From contig NZ_LT707006.1 in assembly GCF_900155865.1 (NCBI RefSeq), positions 3,450,577 through 3,514,576 on the forward strand: a stretch of 64,000 nt of DNA, written 5' to 3'. Positions 1-8,479 of this stretch are shown in pieces; positions within the stretch are counted from its first letter, which is position 1; every line of letters starts with the position of its first letter. Under the pieces are notes generated by a model. That model did no database searches. It saw only the letters and a program-made list of their open reading frames with translations, and was not told where the DNA came from. Made by a program: the position numbers and the translations under genes. This DNA comes from Bacteroides bouchesdurhonensis (lineage in GTDB: Bacteria; Bacteroidota; Bacteroidia; Bacteroidales; Bacteroidaceae).

Positions 1-420
1 TTCCGTCTTGCCGAACTGCACGGTCAAGGATTGGACATCGTGGCGACCGCTGTCTATGAGTTTTTGGTAGGCATTGGCTTCCTCAATCGGGGTAACATCC
101 TTGCGATGCAGGTTCTCGGTGATTGCCATTTCCTCGGCTGTCTCGTCTGAAATTTCCATGACGGTAGCCGGAATTTCCGCCAATTCAGCCATGAGGGAAG
201 CACGGTATCTGCGTTCTCCAAAGACAATCTCGAAACGGTTGTCCGCAATAGGGCGCACACCGATAGGCTGAAGCACTCCCTGCTGACGGATGCTCTCGGC
301 AAGTTCCGCAAGGCTTGTCTCGTCAAAGTTCTTGCGTGGGTTGTAACTGCTCGACTGAATGTCTGCCAATGCTACCGATGTGATGTTCTTCTCTACTGCT
401 TGAACTGCTGTTGTTGCCAT
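1..420 (-). CDS. parB: ParB-family partition protein, N-terminal part
   Basis: The first 140 residues of a ParB/Spo0J-type protein are visible; the gene runs off the left edge of the window. After a short lead it has the ParB N-terminal signature: NPRKNFDE, then GVLQPIGVRP, then FGERRYRA, then ENLHRKDV. This matches the nuclease-like CTP-binding fold of the family. ParB proteins load onto DNA and work with a ParA ATPase to segregate plasmids. ParA lies 0.7 kb upstream on the same strand with a ribbon-helix-helix gene between them. Part of the gap holds a possible invertible promoter. The start is the ATG at 420; an upstream ATG at 426 is also possible (ATGATTATG). Family call is firm; whether it serves partition or transcription of the element is inference. 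Confidence 0.93.
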   Translation of the reverse strand, partial: MATTAVQAVEKNITSVALADIQSSSYNPRKNFDETSLAELAESIRQQGVLQPIGVRPIADNRFEIVFGERRYRASLMAELAEIPATVMEISDETAEEMAITENLHRKDVTPIEEANAYQKLIDSGRHDVQSLTVQFGKTE

Positions 421-459
421 AATCATAAAATTTAATTGGTTGATATTTGTTTTGTTATT

Positions 460-656
460 TTTCCCTCTTTTCGGTTCTTTTTTCTGCCTGAACCGCTTGG
501 GATTTACAGATGCTTCAAGGGACTGACGAACAAGCTATTTTCAACGCTTTTTCCGGAAAATTACTCTTTCACGGAAAGGAAGAATTTTACGAGAAATGCA
601 CTTCAAAGCGATGAAATCAAGCGCGGCAGTCCAAATTTGCGTCTGGAAAACCAACC
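460..656. promoter_or_regulatory. Candidate invertible promoter region in front of parB (weakest clear copy)
   Basis: The leftward leader of parB carries GAGGGAAA (460-467, minus strand) and a hairpin GGTTC/GAACC (473-477 with 490-494). Beyond it, TTGGGATTTACAGATGC (497-513) is an imperfect inverted match, about 13 of 16 positions, to the stretch from 639 to 655. The right arm directly follows CAAATTTG, a poor match to the TAnnTTTG promoter box. The layout equals that of better copies at 7.2, 30.4, 31.3 and 56.2 kb. The rest of 421-850 holds no convincing gene. Confidence 0.45.
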
Positions 657-831
657 GGCGATGGCAGGAACGAGACCGGACAAGCGGCAAGAGGAATGGA
701 TAGAAAGGGGAAATGCAGCATTGCAGCTATAAGAGGCGAATAGAGCAGGAGAACAGCCAGGGGTATAAACGGGAAAACCGCTACCTTGTGGACATGTGCC
801 ATAAGATAGCGGTATGGTATAAAAGTTGATT

Positions 832-847
832 GGGCGGATTGCCGCCC
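832..847 (-). terminator. Hairpin terminator after the RHH gene
   Basis: GGGCGG (832-837) and CCGCCC (842-847) form a GC-rich hairpin with a 4-base loop just past the stop of the ribbon-helix-helix gene. On the minus strand it is followed by AATCAACTTTT, consistent with a Rho-independent terminator for the parA operon. Confidence 0.6.
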
Positions 848-850
848 CGG

Positions 851-1105
851 TTATTTCTCGTGCTTTTCCAAATACTCTTTCATCGCCTCGTTCACAATAT
901 TTCGGAGCGACATATTCTTCTCGATAGCGAGGTATTTCATCCGGGTATGAATACTCTTGTCGATAACAAAATTGCAATGCACGGCAGGTTCTTTTTCCGC
1001 TTTGACCGGTGCAGGCTCTTTCTTTTGCGTGGACTTCCCGGTGGATGACAGCAAGCCGTCCAGTCCGCTTCTCATGCCGTTTTTCAATGAATCACTTTTG
1101 CTCAT
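851..1105 (-). CDS. Ribbon-helix-helix DNA-binding protein of the partition operon
   Basis: This is an 84-residue protein with a Lys/Ala/Pro-rich first half and a C-terminal ribbon-helix-helix fold (VHCNFVIDKSIHTRMKYLAI followed by MSLRNIVNEAMKEYLEKHE). It starts 7 bases after the ParA stop codon, so the two are cotranscribed. In type Ib partition systems a small RHH protein downstream of ParA binds repeated short boxes in front of parA and both represses the operon and acts as the centromere protein. The TACTA/TAGTA boxes at 1898-2094 fit that role. The family call rests on the fold pattern; the role is inferred from context. Confidence 0.8.
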   Translation of the reverse strand: MSKSDSLKNGMRSGLDGLLSSTGKSTQKKEPAPVKAEKEPAVHCNFVIDKSIHTRMKYLAIEKNMSLRNIVNEAMKEYLEKHEK

Positions 1106-1112
1106 ATCGTCT

Positions 1113-1868
1113 TTACTTTAATTTCAACACTTCTTTTGCTAACTCCATGTAGTCCTTTGCCCCGTTGCTGTTCTTGTTGTATTCAAAGATGTTCAGACCC
1201 TTTATCGGAGCTTCGGCCAATGCCACATTGTCCCGGATGACGGTCTTGAACACTTTGTCGCAGAATGATTCGTTGATGAGTTCCGCAACACTCTTGTTGA
1301 GCGTCTTGCGCTTGTCAAACTGTGTGATGACAATTCCGCCGATGTTCAGATTCGGGTTCAAACGGGTTTTGACAATCTCGACCACATTTGTAATCTTCGC
1401 CATTCCGCGCATGGCGAGGAATTGCGCCTGTACCGGGATAATCAAGAAATCCGCAGATGTAAGTGCGTTGAGTGTCAGCAAACCCAGCGAGGGCGGACAG
1501 TCAATCAGGATATAGTCGAATTTACGGGTTTCAAGCAATTTTGCAATCAGCCCTTTCAGTATTAATTCCCGCCCCGGCTCATTGATAAGCTCGGATTCTG
1601 CCGCTGACAAATCAAGGCAGGACGGTACAACGGAAAGGCCATTATTTAACTCGAATACCGTTAACGGGTATTCACCTTTCATTGCTCCGTACACCGTCCG
1701 TTCCTCTTCGATGGAGAGACCGCAGGATTCCGTGAGGTTTGCCTGACCGTCCATGTCGATGAGCAGTACACGCTTTTTCTTCTGCTGCAATGCGGCAGCA
1801 AGATTGATGGTGGTGGTCGTCTTTCCGACACCGCCCTTGTGGTTCAAAACAGCGATTATCTTTGCCAT
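1113..1868 (-). CDS. parA: ParA-type partition ATPase
   Basis: A 251-residue Walker-type ATPase of the ParA/Soj family. The deviant Walker A motif KGGVGKTT is at residues 10-17, the Walker A' region (VLLIDMDGQANLT) near residue 35, and the Walker B region (FDYILIDCPPSLG) near residue 118. There is no N-terminal helix-turn-helix, which is usual for the short type Ib forms that pair with an RHH partner. A leftward promoter box (TATCTTTG, 1893-1900) sits 25 bases before the start, next to iterated TAGTA boxes, which suggests autorepression. It acts in the cytoplasm on the nucleoid to segregate the element. Confidence 0.95.
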   Translation of the reverse strand: MAKIIAVLNHKGGVGKTTTTINLAAALQQKKKRVLLIDMDGQANLTESCGLSIEEERTVYGAMKGEYPLTVFELNNGLSVVPSCLDLSAAESELINEPGRELILKGLIAKLLETRKFDYILIDCPPSLGLLTLNALTSADFLIIPVQAQFLAMRGMAKITNVVEIVKTRLNPNLNIGGIVITQFDKRKTLNKSVAELINESFCDKVFKTVIRDNVALAEAPIKGLNIFEYNKNSNGAKDYMELAKEVLKLK

Positions 1869-1892
1869 AAATTCCTATCTTTATTTCTGATA

Positions 1893-1900
1893 CAAAGATA
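1893..1900 (-). promoter_or_regulatory. parA: Leftward -7 promoter box for parA
   Basis: Read on the minus strand, this is TATCTTTG, an exact match to the Bacteroidetes TAnnTTTG box, 25 bases before the parA start. The TACTA/TAGTA boxes begin just upstream of it. Confidence 0.6.
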
Positions 1901-2094
1901 CTACTATTTTTAGTATTTACTATGATTAGTGTGTACTATTTTACTACTTTATTACATTTTAGTATCGTAGTATCTACTACTATACTAAAATACTGATTGA
2001 CTAAATGTAGTGCATACTATCCTTTGCAACGGGAGATTTCCTGATATCCTACTTTACTAACATTAGTATGTACTACATTTAGTATCGACTGTAT
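1898..2094. repeat. Iterated TACTA/TAGTA boxes, candidate centromere and parA operator
   Basis: About fifteen copies of ACTA or its complement TAGT lie in both orientations in 197 bp of AT-rich DNA in front of parA. Examples are TACTACTATT, TAGTATCGTAGTATC, TACTACTATACTA and ACATTAGTATGTACTAC. There is no open reading frame here. Short repeats of this kind in front of a parA-RHH operon are the usual binding sites of RHH centromere proteins (for example the ACTC boxes of ParG). Assignment as parS is inference. Confidence 0.6.
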
Positions 2095-2159
2095 AGCAGT
2101 GAAGTAAAGCCTATTTGGGAGGTGTATATAAATGGATATTGCCGCCATCAGATCGGAGT

Positions 2160-2217
2160 ACAAGAAAAATCCCCCTGTCGAGTTATCGCAACCGAACAGA
2201 GGGAAAAGGTTAAGATA
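2160..2217 (+). other. Orphan leader resembling the GAGGGAAA leaders
   Basis: The rightward sequence CCGAACAGAGGGAAA (2192-2206), followed by AAGGTTAAGATATG, closely matches the leader of the DarB-like gene read on the other strand (CCGAACAGAGGGAAA and AAGGTTAAATATG). An arm-like AAGAAAAATCCCCC precedes it. The ATGATTATGG after it equals the start region of parB, but the frame closes at once. It looks like the leader of a gene that was lost at this junction. Confidence 0.5.
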
Positions 2218-2227
2218 TGATTATGGT

Positions 2228-5200
2228 TTAAGCGGCCTTAGTAGTAGGTTCGTATTCGGCAGCCGTTGTTTCGGATGGAGTTAGAGAGCGTTCCGCATCC
2301 TTGAGACTTTCGTCAATCTTCCGCTGCAGCTCCTTGCACTCCAGTTTGAGTTTTACCAATTCATCGGCTTTGCTCCACTGGCGGCCAACGATGTCCTGCA
2401 ATATGGGGATTTCGCTTTCAATCCGCTCCACCGTCTTTTGTTGCTTCTCAATAAGTGAGGGCAATTTGTTTAGTGTAGCCTGCGGATATTGAGCAGATTC
2501 CACGAAGCCAAGCGGTAACGCACCTGTCAGTCCACAACGGTATTTAAGCCCGCTTGTCCCCTCGACAAAGAACGTGTTTCGGTCAAATGTACCGTTTATG
2601 CTGTACTCGCTGCGTACCAGCAAATTCAGCCCTGTAAACGTGCCAATCGTACCATACGCTCCGCTACGGTAGGTTTTGGCGATGCGGTGTAATTCCCGGC
2701 CTGTTTCCTCGGCTGTAGCTTGTGGCAGGTTGAGAAGTTGTGTTACTTTTGTCCCCTCGTAAGAGTTGAAGTATTCCCAATCCTTGATGAAACCGGCCTT
2801 TGTACGCTGTGTCTTTGCCATATCTTCCTGTCCGGCGGTTATTTTCCGCTCGGCACGGATGCGTTCTTTCTTGAAAATGGTCTGTTCCTTTTCCAACTGC
2901 ATAATCTTGTTGTCGAGTTTTGCCTTGTTCAGCAAATCGGTGTTGCCGGAAAGGATTGCCACGAACTCGGCGAAGTTCATGCCGTTGTCCTCGTCCATGC
3001 CGCCCTCGTCGATACGGCGCACGGCGATTGTGCCGTTATTGATTTGGTTGATGAACATCTGCTTGTTTTTCAGCAAATTGAATTTGTAGGCATCAAGTGT
3101 CTTTTCCGTGCCGTAAATCACCACATCCACCACGTTGCCGCCCCACAGTTTCACGGTGTTGCCCTTGCGTACCGCCCTGCCGTTGCGCTGCTCCATGTCA
3201 GCCGGTCGCCAGGGAATCTCCAAATGATGCACCGCTACAGCCCTCTGCTGGGCGTTCACCCCTGTTCCTAACATGGTGGTGCTGCCGAAAAGCACACGCA
3301 CCTTGCCGTTGTTCATGTCCTCGAACAGGCGTTTTCTTGCCCTTTCGGTGGTAGCACACTGGATAAACTGCACTTCATCGGTCGGAATACCGAGGTTCAC
3401 CAACTTTTCTTTGATGTCGGTATATACGTTCCACTCATTCGGCTTGTATGTGCCGAGGTCGCTGAACACGAACTGCGTACCCCGGTTTTCATTTGAGCGC
3501 ATATAATATTCATAGATTGTTCTTGCACAGATTGAAGCCTTGTTTTCGGCATCGTCGCTGAACTTGTCGCCCAACAAACGCATATCGAGAGCCATTTTTC
3601 GTGCCACATTGGTAGCTACCAACATTTTTGCCTTGTCGAGATTGTCGGGTTCGGGCGTATCAAGTCCCAAATCCTCCCACTGTCCGCTGTGTGCAAAGGA
3701 AACCAAACGGCCTATCATTTCCTCCTGCTGGATAGTGGGCGCATGAGAAAGAAAGCGCACATTTTTATCCGGTACATCGAGGTTTATCATGTCGGCGGTG
3801 CGGTAGTCGGTAATCTCACGCAGGAACATTGCCAGTTCCGGCACTTTGATGTAGGTGCGGAAACGCTCTTTACGCTTGATTGCACCTGTCACGTTCAGTT
3901 CATAATCGGCTGTTTTCTGCGTAAATATCGCCGCCCACGCATCGAAGCAAGAAATCTGCTGACGTTGCAATTCTCTTGGTCTAAGGTACTTAAACATCAC
4001 ATACAGTTCGGTCAGGGCGTTCACAACCACCGTGCCCGAAAGGAATGTTGCGCCGAGGTCACGTCCTGTCCGGTGCTGAATGTCACGGATGGCAAACAGC
4101 AGGTTCATCGCCCTTTGCGAGCCTTTGGTATTGCCGATACCGGCAACCCTCGTGTGGCGTGTCTGAAATATTAAGTTCTTGAAAATGTGGCATTCATCGA
4201 CAAATATGTGGTCTATGCCCATCGAGTGAAAGTCCACCGCATCGTCTTTCCGCTCGTTGATTTTCATTTTCAATTCCTTAAGTTTGGCTGCGAGGTTCTG
4301 TTTGCGCTTCTCCAGACCGTCCTGCATCTTTCCGCTGCGGTAGCGCATGGTGGATTGTTCCAAGACTTCCAAATTGCGCTCCACATCGGCCAGTTCTTCG
4401 GTGAATATATCTATCATGGTCTGTTCCGATTGCGGTATCTTGGCGAACTGGTCGTGTGTCAGAATGATGCAGTCCCAGTTGTTGTTCTTGATTTTCGAGA
4501 ATACCTCTTTGCGGTTAGCAGGAGTGAAATCCTCTTTGCCCGGATAAAGCACCTTTGCCGAGGGGTAAGCCTTGCGGAACGTGTCGGCTATTTCGTGAAC
4601 ATTGGCTTTCAAGCCGATAATGAGCGGTTTCTGCACCAATCCGAGGCGTTTCATTTCGTAAGCGGAAACGCACATTATCATCGTCTTGCCCGTGCCTACC
4701 TCGTGCCAGCAGATACCGCCGCCGTTCTGCTTAATCATCCAAATGGCATCTTTCTGTGAGGGATAGAGGCTGTCATACGGAAAATTCTCGAAAGAGAGCT
4801 GCGGGAAGGTCTGTGCCGAGCCGTCATAATGCGGACGGACATAGCAGTTAAACCGCTCGTTGTACACCCTTACCAATTCGTCCCTTACCTCTATCGGCTG
4901 ACAGTCGAGCCACTGGTTGAAACGGTTTCTTATCTCCTGTATCTTGGTGGCCGCTTCCTGTATGGCTTCCTCGTCCGGCACTCGTACCGCTTCGCCGTTC
5001 CGCTCTATCTCTTTGGTTATTTCGGGAACGGTGTCCTGCAGGGCGTGTACGAACAAATCCTCTCCGTTGTAATTCTTTACGGAATAGGTGTTATAGACTA
5101 CAGGGGAATATCCTTGTAGCCGCACTAAATAGGTGTCGTTCACGTCAAAATACATCACATCGGTTTCCGTTCCGAAAAGTTCTGTGGCAAAATCGGCGTA

Positions 5201-7201
5201 CAGCTTCGTGTCAATCCAACGCTCGCCCATGTTGATGTCGAGTTCCTCGTAGGGTATCGCTTCGGGTATGGCTTCCTCCAATGCCTTTACAGCGGTTTCC
5301 GTCCAGTCCTTTTCCTTGCCTGTGAGATCGGGAAGATAAGAGCCTGTTTCCTTGCTTTTGGCGATGACGTTTCCGGCTATGAACTTGCCTTTGTGTTCCC
5401 ATTCTCCGGTGGCAGGGTTATAGAATATCTCGCCTTTGAGGTCGTCGATAACCTCGTCCTCGTCCTTGCCTGTGGTCTGCATCAGATAGTCCATATCCAC
5501 ACAGCCGTAAAAGTTAAGGCAGCTTGCCAACGCTTCGCCCGGTGTCAGTTGCACGGTCGTGTCTATCTTCTTGAACGCTACAGGCTCACGCATGATGTCG
5601 GATTTGAATATGTCGCCCTTGACCTGCATTTCAATCGTGAACACTTCCACGCCGAGGCTGTCAAGCATGATAAACTCCTTGTTGTCATTAGAGTGGAAAA
5701 AGCCCCATTTGGCGACAAAAGCATCATAGCAAGCGTTCAGCCGTTCACGCAAATGCGGCTGTTCCGTCTGTTCCTCCTGCTCTTTGATTGCAAGTTCAAA
5801 ATATGCCTTGCGGATAGAGAAATAGTCGTTAGCCCTCTCCGTGTTCACCTTGCCCTCGTCCACCGGGACAAAATCGGTGGCCGTCTCTTGGTATAGTTCG
5901 GATTTGCGGTATCGGATAATGCCCACCTGCCCCTCAAACAGTACCATTGCACCCTCTTTCATCCACGCTTCCGGCTCGTCCGTATAGGCTCGTCTGCCTT
6001 TTGGTGGCTGCTTAACGGCCACACTGCCGAAAAGGGACATTTGCGTGTGTATGCCGTCCTGTCCCTCACTTGTGAAAAGGCTTTTGCGGAAATAGCGGCC
6101 AAAGTCGAGTTTGAGCAATGCGGCGAGATACTGCGACATGGCGTTTTCATCACCCTGCCACTGGTATTTGCGTACATACTTGCCGTACTGGTTCATCGCA
6201 ATGCGGCTGCCTGTGGCGAGGGTGGTTTTCGGTAATGTGAAAAGTTTGTTGGCGTATTCGGTCATTGCGCCTGTCGTGTCTGCCTTTTCCCTGCCGACCT
6301 GTAAAAAGAGCTGTTCCCTCTGCGAGAGTGCCGCCTTGTGAGTATGCTTTTGGAAGATCAGTAAATCGCTGCCTACCTCGATGCCGCTTGTGTACATGAA
6401 AAGCGTGTCGGGCATACGGATAGCACTAATCAAATCGGCATGGTTCACAAGGTATTCACGCACGAATTTGTTGCTTGGTGTATCGGCCACACCTCTTGAT
6501 GTGACGAAAGCCAGCAGGCCGCCCTCGTTCAAAAGCTCCAAAGCCTTGACAAAAAAGTAATTGTGTATGGTCTTGGTAGCCTGCTCGTATATGCCGCCTT
6601 TCTTCCAGAGTTCCGCATCGAACACACGGAAGTTACCGAAAGGGATGTTGGAGGCTATGACATCGAATTTCGTATGTTCAAAACCCTGTTCGTCTATCGT
6701 TTCAAACCCGGCTGTCCGTGTAACCGTGTTGTCATTCAGCAGGGAGAGTATCAGACCCGAAACCGGGTCTTTTTCAATGGCATAGCCGCAGGTGTCGGAC
6801 ATGGCTACCGGGAGGAAACCGCCAATGCCTGCACTCGGTTCGAGGAATGAGCGCATTTGCAGCTCATTGTCCTTGAATGTGGCGTGTATCTGCTTTGCGA
6901 CTACATCAATAAGGAATTTCGGGGTGTAGAACGCTGTCAGGACAGAGGCTTTCATGGCTTCCGTGAAATAGGGATAGGTGTCGATAAGTTCCTGCAACCG
7001 CCTTATCGGTTCTTCCATGTCGCCACTTACAGGCTTGTCTGTGCCGATGTTCAGCACTTCTTTGATACCGCCAAACCCCGAATATTGGGATAAGGTTTCT
7101 TTTTCCTCTGGTGTGGCTTGTCTGCCTTGAATGTGGATTTGTAACGCTGTCTTTATCGCTTCCACGTTTGCCACCAATGATTTCAATTTGTTGTAACTCA
7201 T
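2228..7201 (-). CDS. DarB-like N6-methylase/superfamily II helicase fusion
   Basis: A 1657-residue protein. The N-terminal third has an N6-adenine methyltransferase fold: FLEPSAGIGGF near residue 120 (SAM-binding motif I) and SNIPFG near residue 185, where NIPF stands in for the usual NPPF/NPPY. The C-terminal half is a superfamily II helicase: HEVGTGKT near residue 834, VDECHIFKN near 1003, and motif VI QRNGRAVRKG near 1345. A coiled-coil tail closes it. Proteins of this build occur in Bacteroidetes conjugative elements and resemble phage P1 DarB, which protects incoming DNA from restriction. It stands alone, with a possible invertible promoter in front. Antirestriction is inferred from the family; a different role in DNA transfer is possible. 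Confidence 0.85.
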   Translation of the reverse strand: MSYNKLKSLVANVEAIKTALQIHIQGRQATPEEKETLSQYSGFGGIKEVLNIGTDKPVSGDMEEPIRRLQELIDTYPYFTEAMKASVLTAFYTPKFLIDVVAKQIHATFKDNELQMRSFLEPSAGIGGFLPVAMSDTCGYAIEKDPVSGLILSLLNDNTVTRTAGFETIDEQGFEHTKFDVIASNIPFGNFRVFDAELWKKGGIYEQATKTIHNYFFVKALELLNEGGLLAFVTSRGVADTPSNKFVREYLVNHADLISAIRMPDTLFMYTSGIEVGSDLLIFQKHTHKAALSQREQLFLQVGREKADTTGAMTEYANKLFTLPKTTLATGSRIAMNQYGKYVRKYQWQGDENAMSQYLAALLKLDFGRYFRKSLFTSEGQDGIHTQMSLFGSVAVKQPPKGRRAYTDEPEAWMKEGAMVLFEGQVGIIRYRKSELYQETATDFVPVDEGKVNTERANDYFSIRKAYFELAIKEQEEQTEQPHLRERLNACYDAFVAKWGFFHSNDNKEFIMLDSLGVEVFTIEMQVKGDIFKSDIMREPVAFKKIDTTVQLTPGEALASCLNFYGCVDMDYLMQTTGKDEDEVIDDLKGEIFYNPATGEWEHKGKFIAGNVIAKSKETGSYLPDLTGKEKDWTETAVKALEEAIPEAIPYEELDINMGERWIDTKLYADFATELFGTETDVMYFDVNDTYLVRLQGYSPVVYNTYSVKNYNGEDLFVHALQDTVPEITKEIERNGEAVRVPDEEAIQEAATKIQEIRNRFNQWLDCQPIEVRDELVRVYNERFNCYVRPHYDGSAQTFPQLSFENFPYDSLYPSQKDAIWMIKQNGGGICWHEVGTGKTMIMCVSAYEMKRLGLVQKPLIIGLKANVHEIADTFRKAYPSAKVLYPGKEDFTPANRKEVFSKIKNNNWDCIILTHDQFAKIPQSEQTMIDIFTEELADVERNLEVLEQSTMRYRSGKMQDGLEKRKQNLAAKLKELKMKINERKDDAVDFHSMGIDHIFVDECHIFKNLIFQTRHTRVAGIGNTKGSQRAMNLLFAIRDIQHRTGRDLGATFLSGTVVVNALTELYVMFKYLRPRELQRQQISCFDAWAAIFTQKTADYELNVTGAIKRKERFRTYIKVPELAMFLREITDYRTADMINLDVPDKNVRFLSHAPTIQQEEMIGRLVSFAHSGQWEDLGLDTPEPDNLDKAKMLVATNVARKMALDMRLLGDKFSDDAENKASICARTIYEYYMRSNENRGTQFVFSDLGTYKPNEWNVYTDIKEKLVNLGIPTDEVQFIQCATTERARKRLFEDMNNGKVRVLFGSTTMLGTGVNAQQRAVAVHHLEIPWRPADMEQRNGRAVRKGNTVKLWGGNVVDVVIYGTEKTLDAYKFNLLKNKQMFINQINNGTIAVRRIDEGGMDEDNGMNFAEFVAILSGNTDLLNKAKLDNKIMQLEKEQTIFKKERIRAERKITAGQEDMAKTQRTKAGFIKDWEYFNSYEGTKVTQLLNLPQATAEETGRELHRIAKTYRSGAYGTIGTFTGLNLLVRSEYSINGTFDRNTFFVEGTSGLKYRCGLTGALPLGFVESAQYPQATLNKLPSLIEKQQKTVERIESEIPILQDIVGRQWSKADELVKLKLECKELQRKIDESLKDAERSLTPSETTAAEYEPTTKAA

Positions 7202-7219
7202 ATTTAACCTTTCTTTTTA

Positions 7220-7419
7220 TTTCCCTCTGTTCGGTCTGTTTGCGACCGCCGGGAAGATTTTTCTGCTTTCGGAAGGTGGCGAGGGACAATCGGACAAGGC
7301 TGAACCGGAAAAATACGCTCGACAGAGGGAGAGGAAGATTTTTGCGTGTCACTCGCGGCGGCACGTCGGCATTGGCAAGATTGGCACGGTCGGTTACCTT
7401 TGCGGAAAATTCTATCCCG
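7220..7419. promoter_or_regulatory. Candidate invertible promoter in front of the DarB-like gene (OFF)
   Basis: The leader of the leftward gene has GAGGGAAA (7220-7227, minus strand) and a hairpin GGTC/GACC (7233-7247). The left arm CGGGAAGATTTTTCTGC (7250-7266) matches the inverted right arm (7402-7419) at 15 of 17 positions with one gap. A TACCTTTG box (7395-7402) abuts the right arm and points right, away from the gene, with TTGG 19 bases before it as -33. Flipping the segment would place that promoter directly in front of the leader. Confidence 0.65.
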
Positions 7420-7789
7420 TAGGTCGCACGGCAGCGGACTTGGGTTTAATGGGAATCCGTTAGAAAAGGAAAGATTATGGGTAAAAGAGTGAAGCGGTCA
7501 GCCGGGACGGACTTTCCGACGGACTGTCTTGGGACTACAGAGGGCAGGATTTATCCCGCCCCCTGTAATGCCAAGTCTGTCCGTGTCCGTCCTTTTGCAA
7601 AAAGGGGCTTCACACACTTTATGTAACATGTTACACAAAATGCGTGAGGTTGCTTGAAGCAAACTGGCCGCAGGATGTAAGGCTATAAGAGGGAGAACAG
7701 GAGTTTTATAAAAGGTCGTTGGTCGATCGGAACAACAAACCGTACCGAGACTTTGCCCGATACGGTCTTGTCGTTGCCCTGCATATAAC
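7420..7789. other. Non-coding stretch with an operator-like palindrome
   Basis: There is no convincing gene. A 49-codon rightward frame starting at 7477 is the only one in line with the outward promoter and looks like chance. A perfect 14-base palindrome, TGTAACATGTTACA, lies at 7622-7635 and could be an operator. Confidence 0.5.
7731..7775 (-). terminator. Long-stem terminator after the 7.8 kb gene
   Basis: Positions 7731-7749 and 7756-7775 pair over about 19 bases with a few G-U pairs and a 6-base loop. On the minus strand the stem ends in TTTGTTGTT. It lies 15 bases beyond the stop of the leftward gene at 7790. Confidence 0.6.
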
Positions 7790-8422
7790 TCAGTCTATGT
7801 CATAGCCTATCATGTATTCATCGTTGATAAGCAGATAATAGTAGCCGTTGCCACAATTCCGGTACTCTTTGCTGAATCCTGCCGCCATATCGCCATTTTC
7901 GCGTGGCTCGCACCACAGCGTACCGTCATAGCCGCAAAAGTCGAAGCGTCCGGTGGAAAACTTTTCACCTTGCTTCAGTGCCGTTCTGAAACGAGCCATA
8001 TCCCAACTGCCGCAATACTTCTCGATGGTGGCAAGTCCGATACACTTGCCGTCGATGCGTGTGCCGGTCGTGATGCGGTTCTCGTAGAGGGATTTATCCA
8101 AATCGGCATTAGCGATTTTGCGAAGCCAATCATTCGTATGCGTGGCAAGCCGGGCAAGTTTCTGGTATTTCAAGACCAGTTTCTTTTCTATGTCCGCTGC
8201 ATCTTCGGGAGAGGATGACGGATAGTATATCTTCTCAATGCTTGCCCAATCTGTGAAGATGTACCCGCTTTTGCGTTTTCCGAGTGCGATAATGCCGATG
8301 ACGTTTTCGTTGCGGTTGATAAACAGCCGTCTGCGTTTTCCTGCAATCCTTACATATAAGGATGTAGGATTTTGTTCGTTGCGTAGATAGGCTTCTGCCG
8401 GATGAATTGTTGTTGTTTCCAT
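7790..8422 (-). CDS. Conserved-looking protein of unknown function, 210 aa
   Basis: I do not recognise a family. The protein is soluble, without signal peptide or membrane segment. The first half has a basic patch (IAGKRRRLFINR) and the second half is rich in aromatic residues and Gly (FCGYDGTLWCEP, NCGNGYYYLLI). It reads leftward, ends at a long-stem terminator and starts 57 bases after the stop of the next gene (8480), so the two may share a transcript. The position among anti-defence and toxin-antitoxin genes suggests an accessory role on the element, which is inference only. Confidence 0.65.
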   Translation of the reverse strand: METTTIHPAEAYLRNEQNPTSLYVRIAGKRRRLFINRNENVIGIIALGKRKSGYIFTDWASIEKIYYPSSSPEDAADIEKKLVLKYQKLARLATHTNDWLRKIANADLDKSLYENRITTGTRIDGKCIGLATIEKYCGSWDMARFRTALKQGEKFSTGRFDFCGYDGTLWCEPRENGDMAAGFSKEYRNCGNGYYYLLINDEYMIGYDID

Positions 8423-8479
8423 ATCTGTATAAATTTGTATAAATTTTGATTTTTGCTGTTCCTATTTTGGTTTACCTGT

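Noticed and set aside
603..977. A 124-codon leftward frame near the parB leader
   Set aside because: It overlaps the RHH gene in another frame and the terminator at 832-847, and its protein is Pro/Cys/Ser-rich without any family pattern.
7477..7626. A 49-codon rightward frame after the outward promoter at 7395
   Set aside because: No start signal, no family pattern, and similar short frames after the other outward promoters are unrelated to it.
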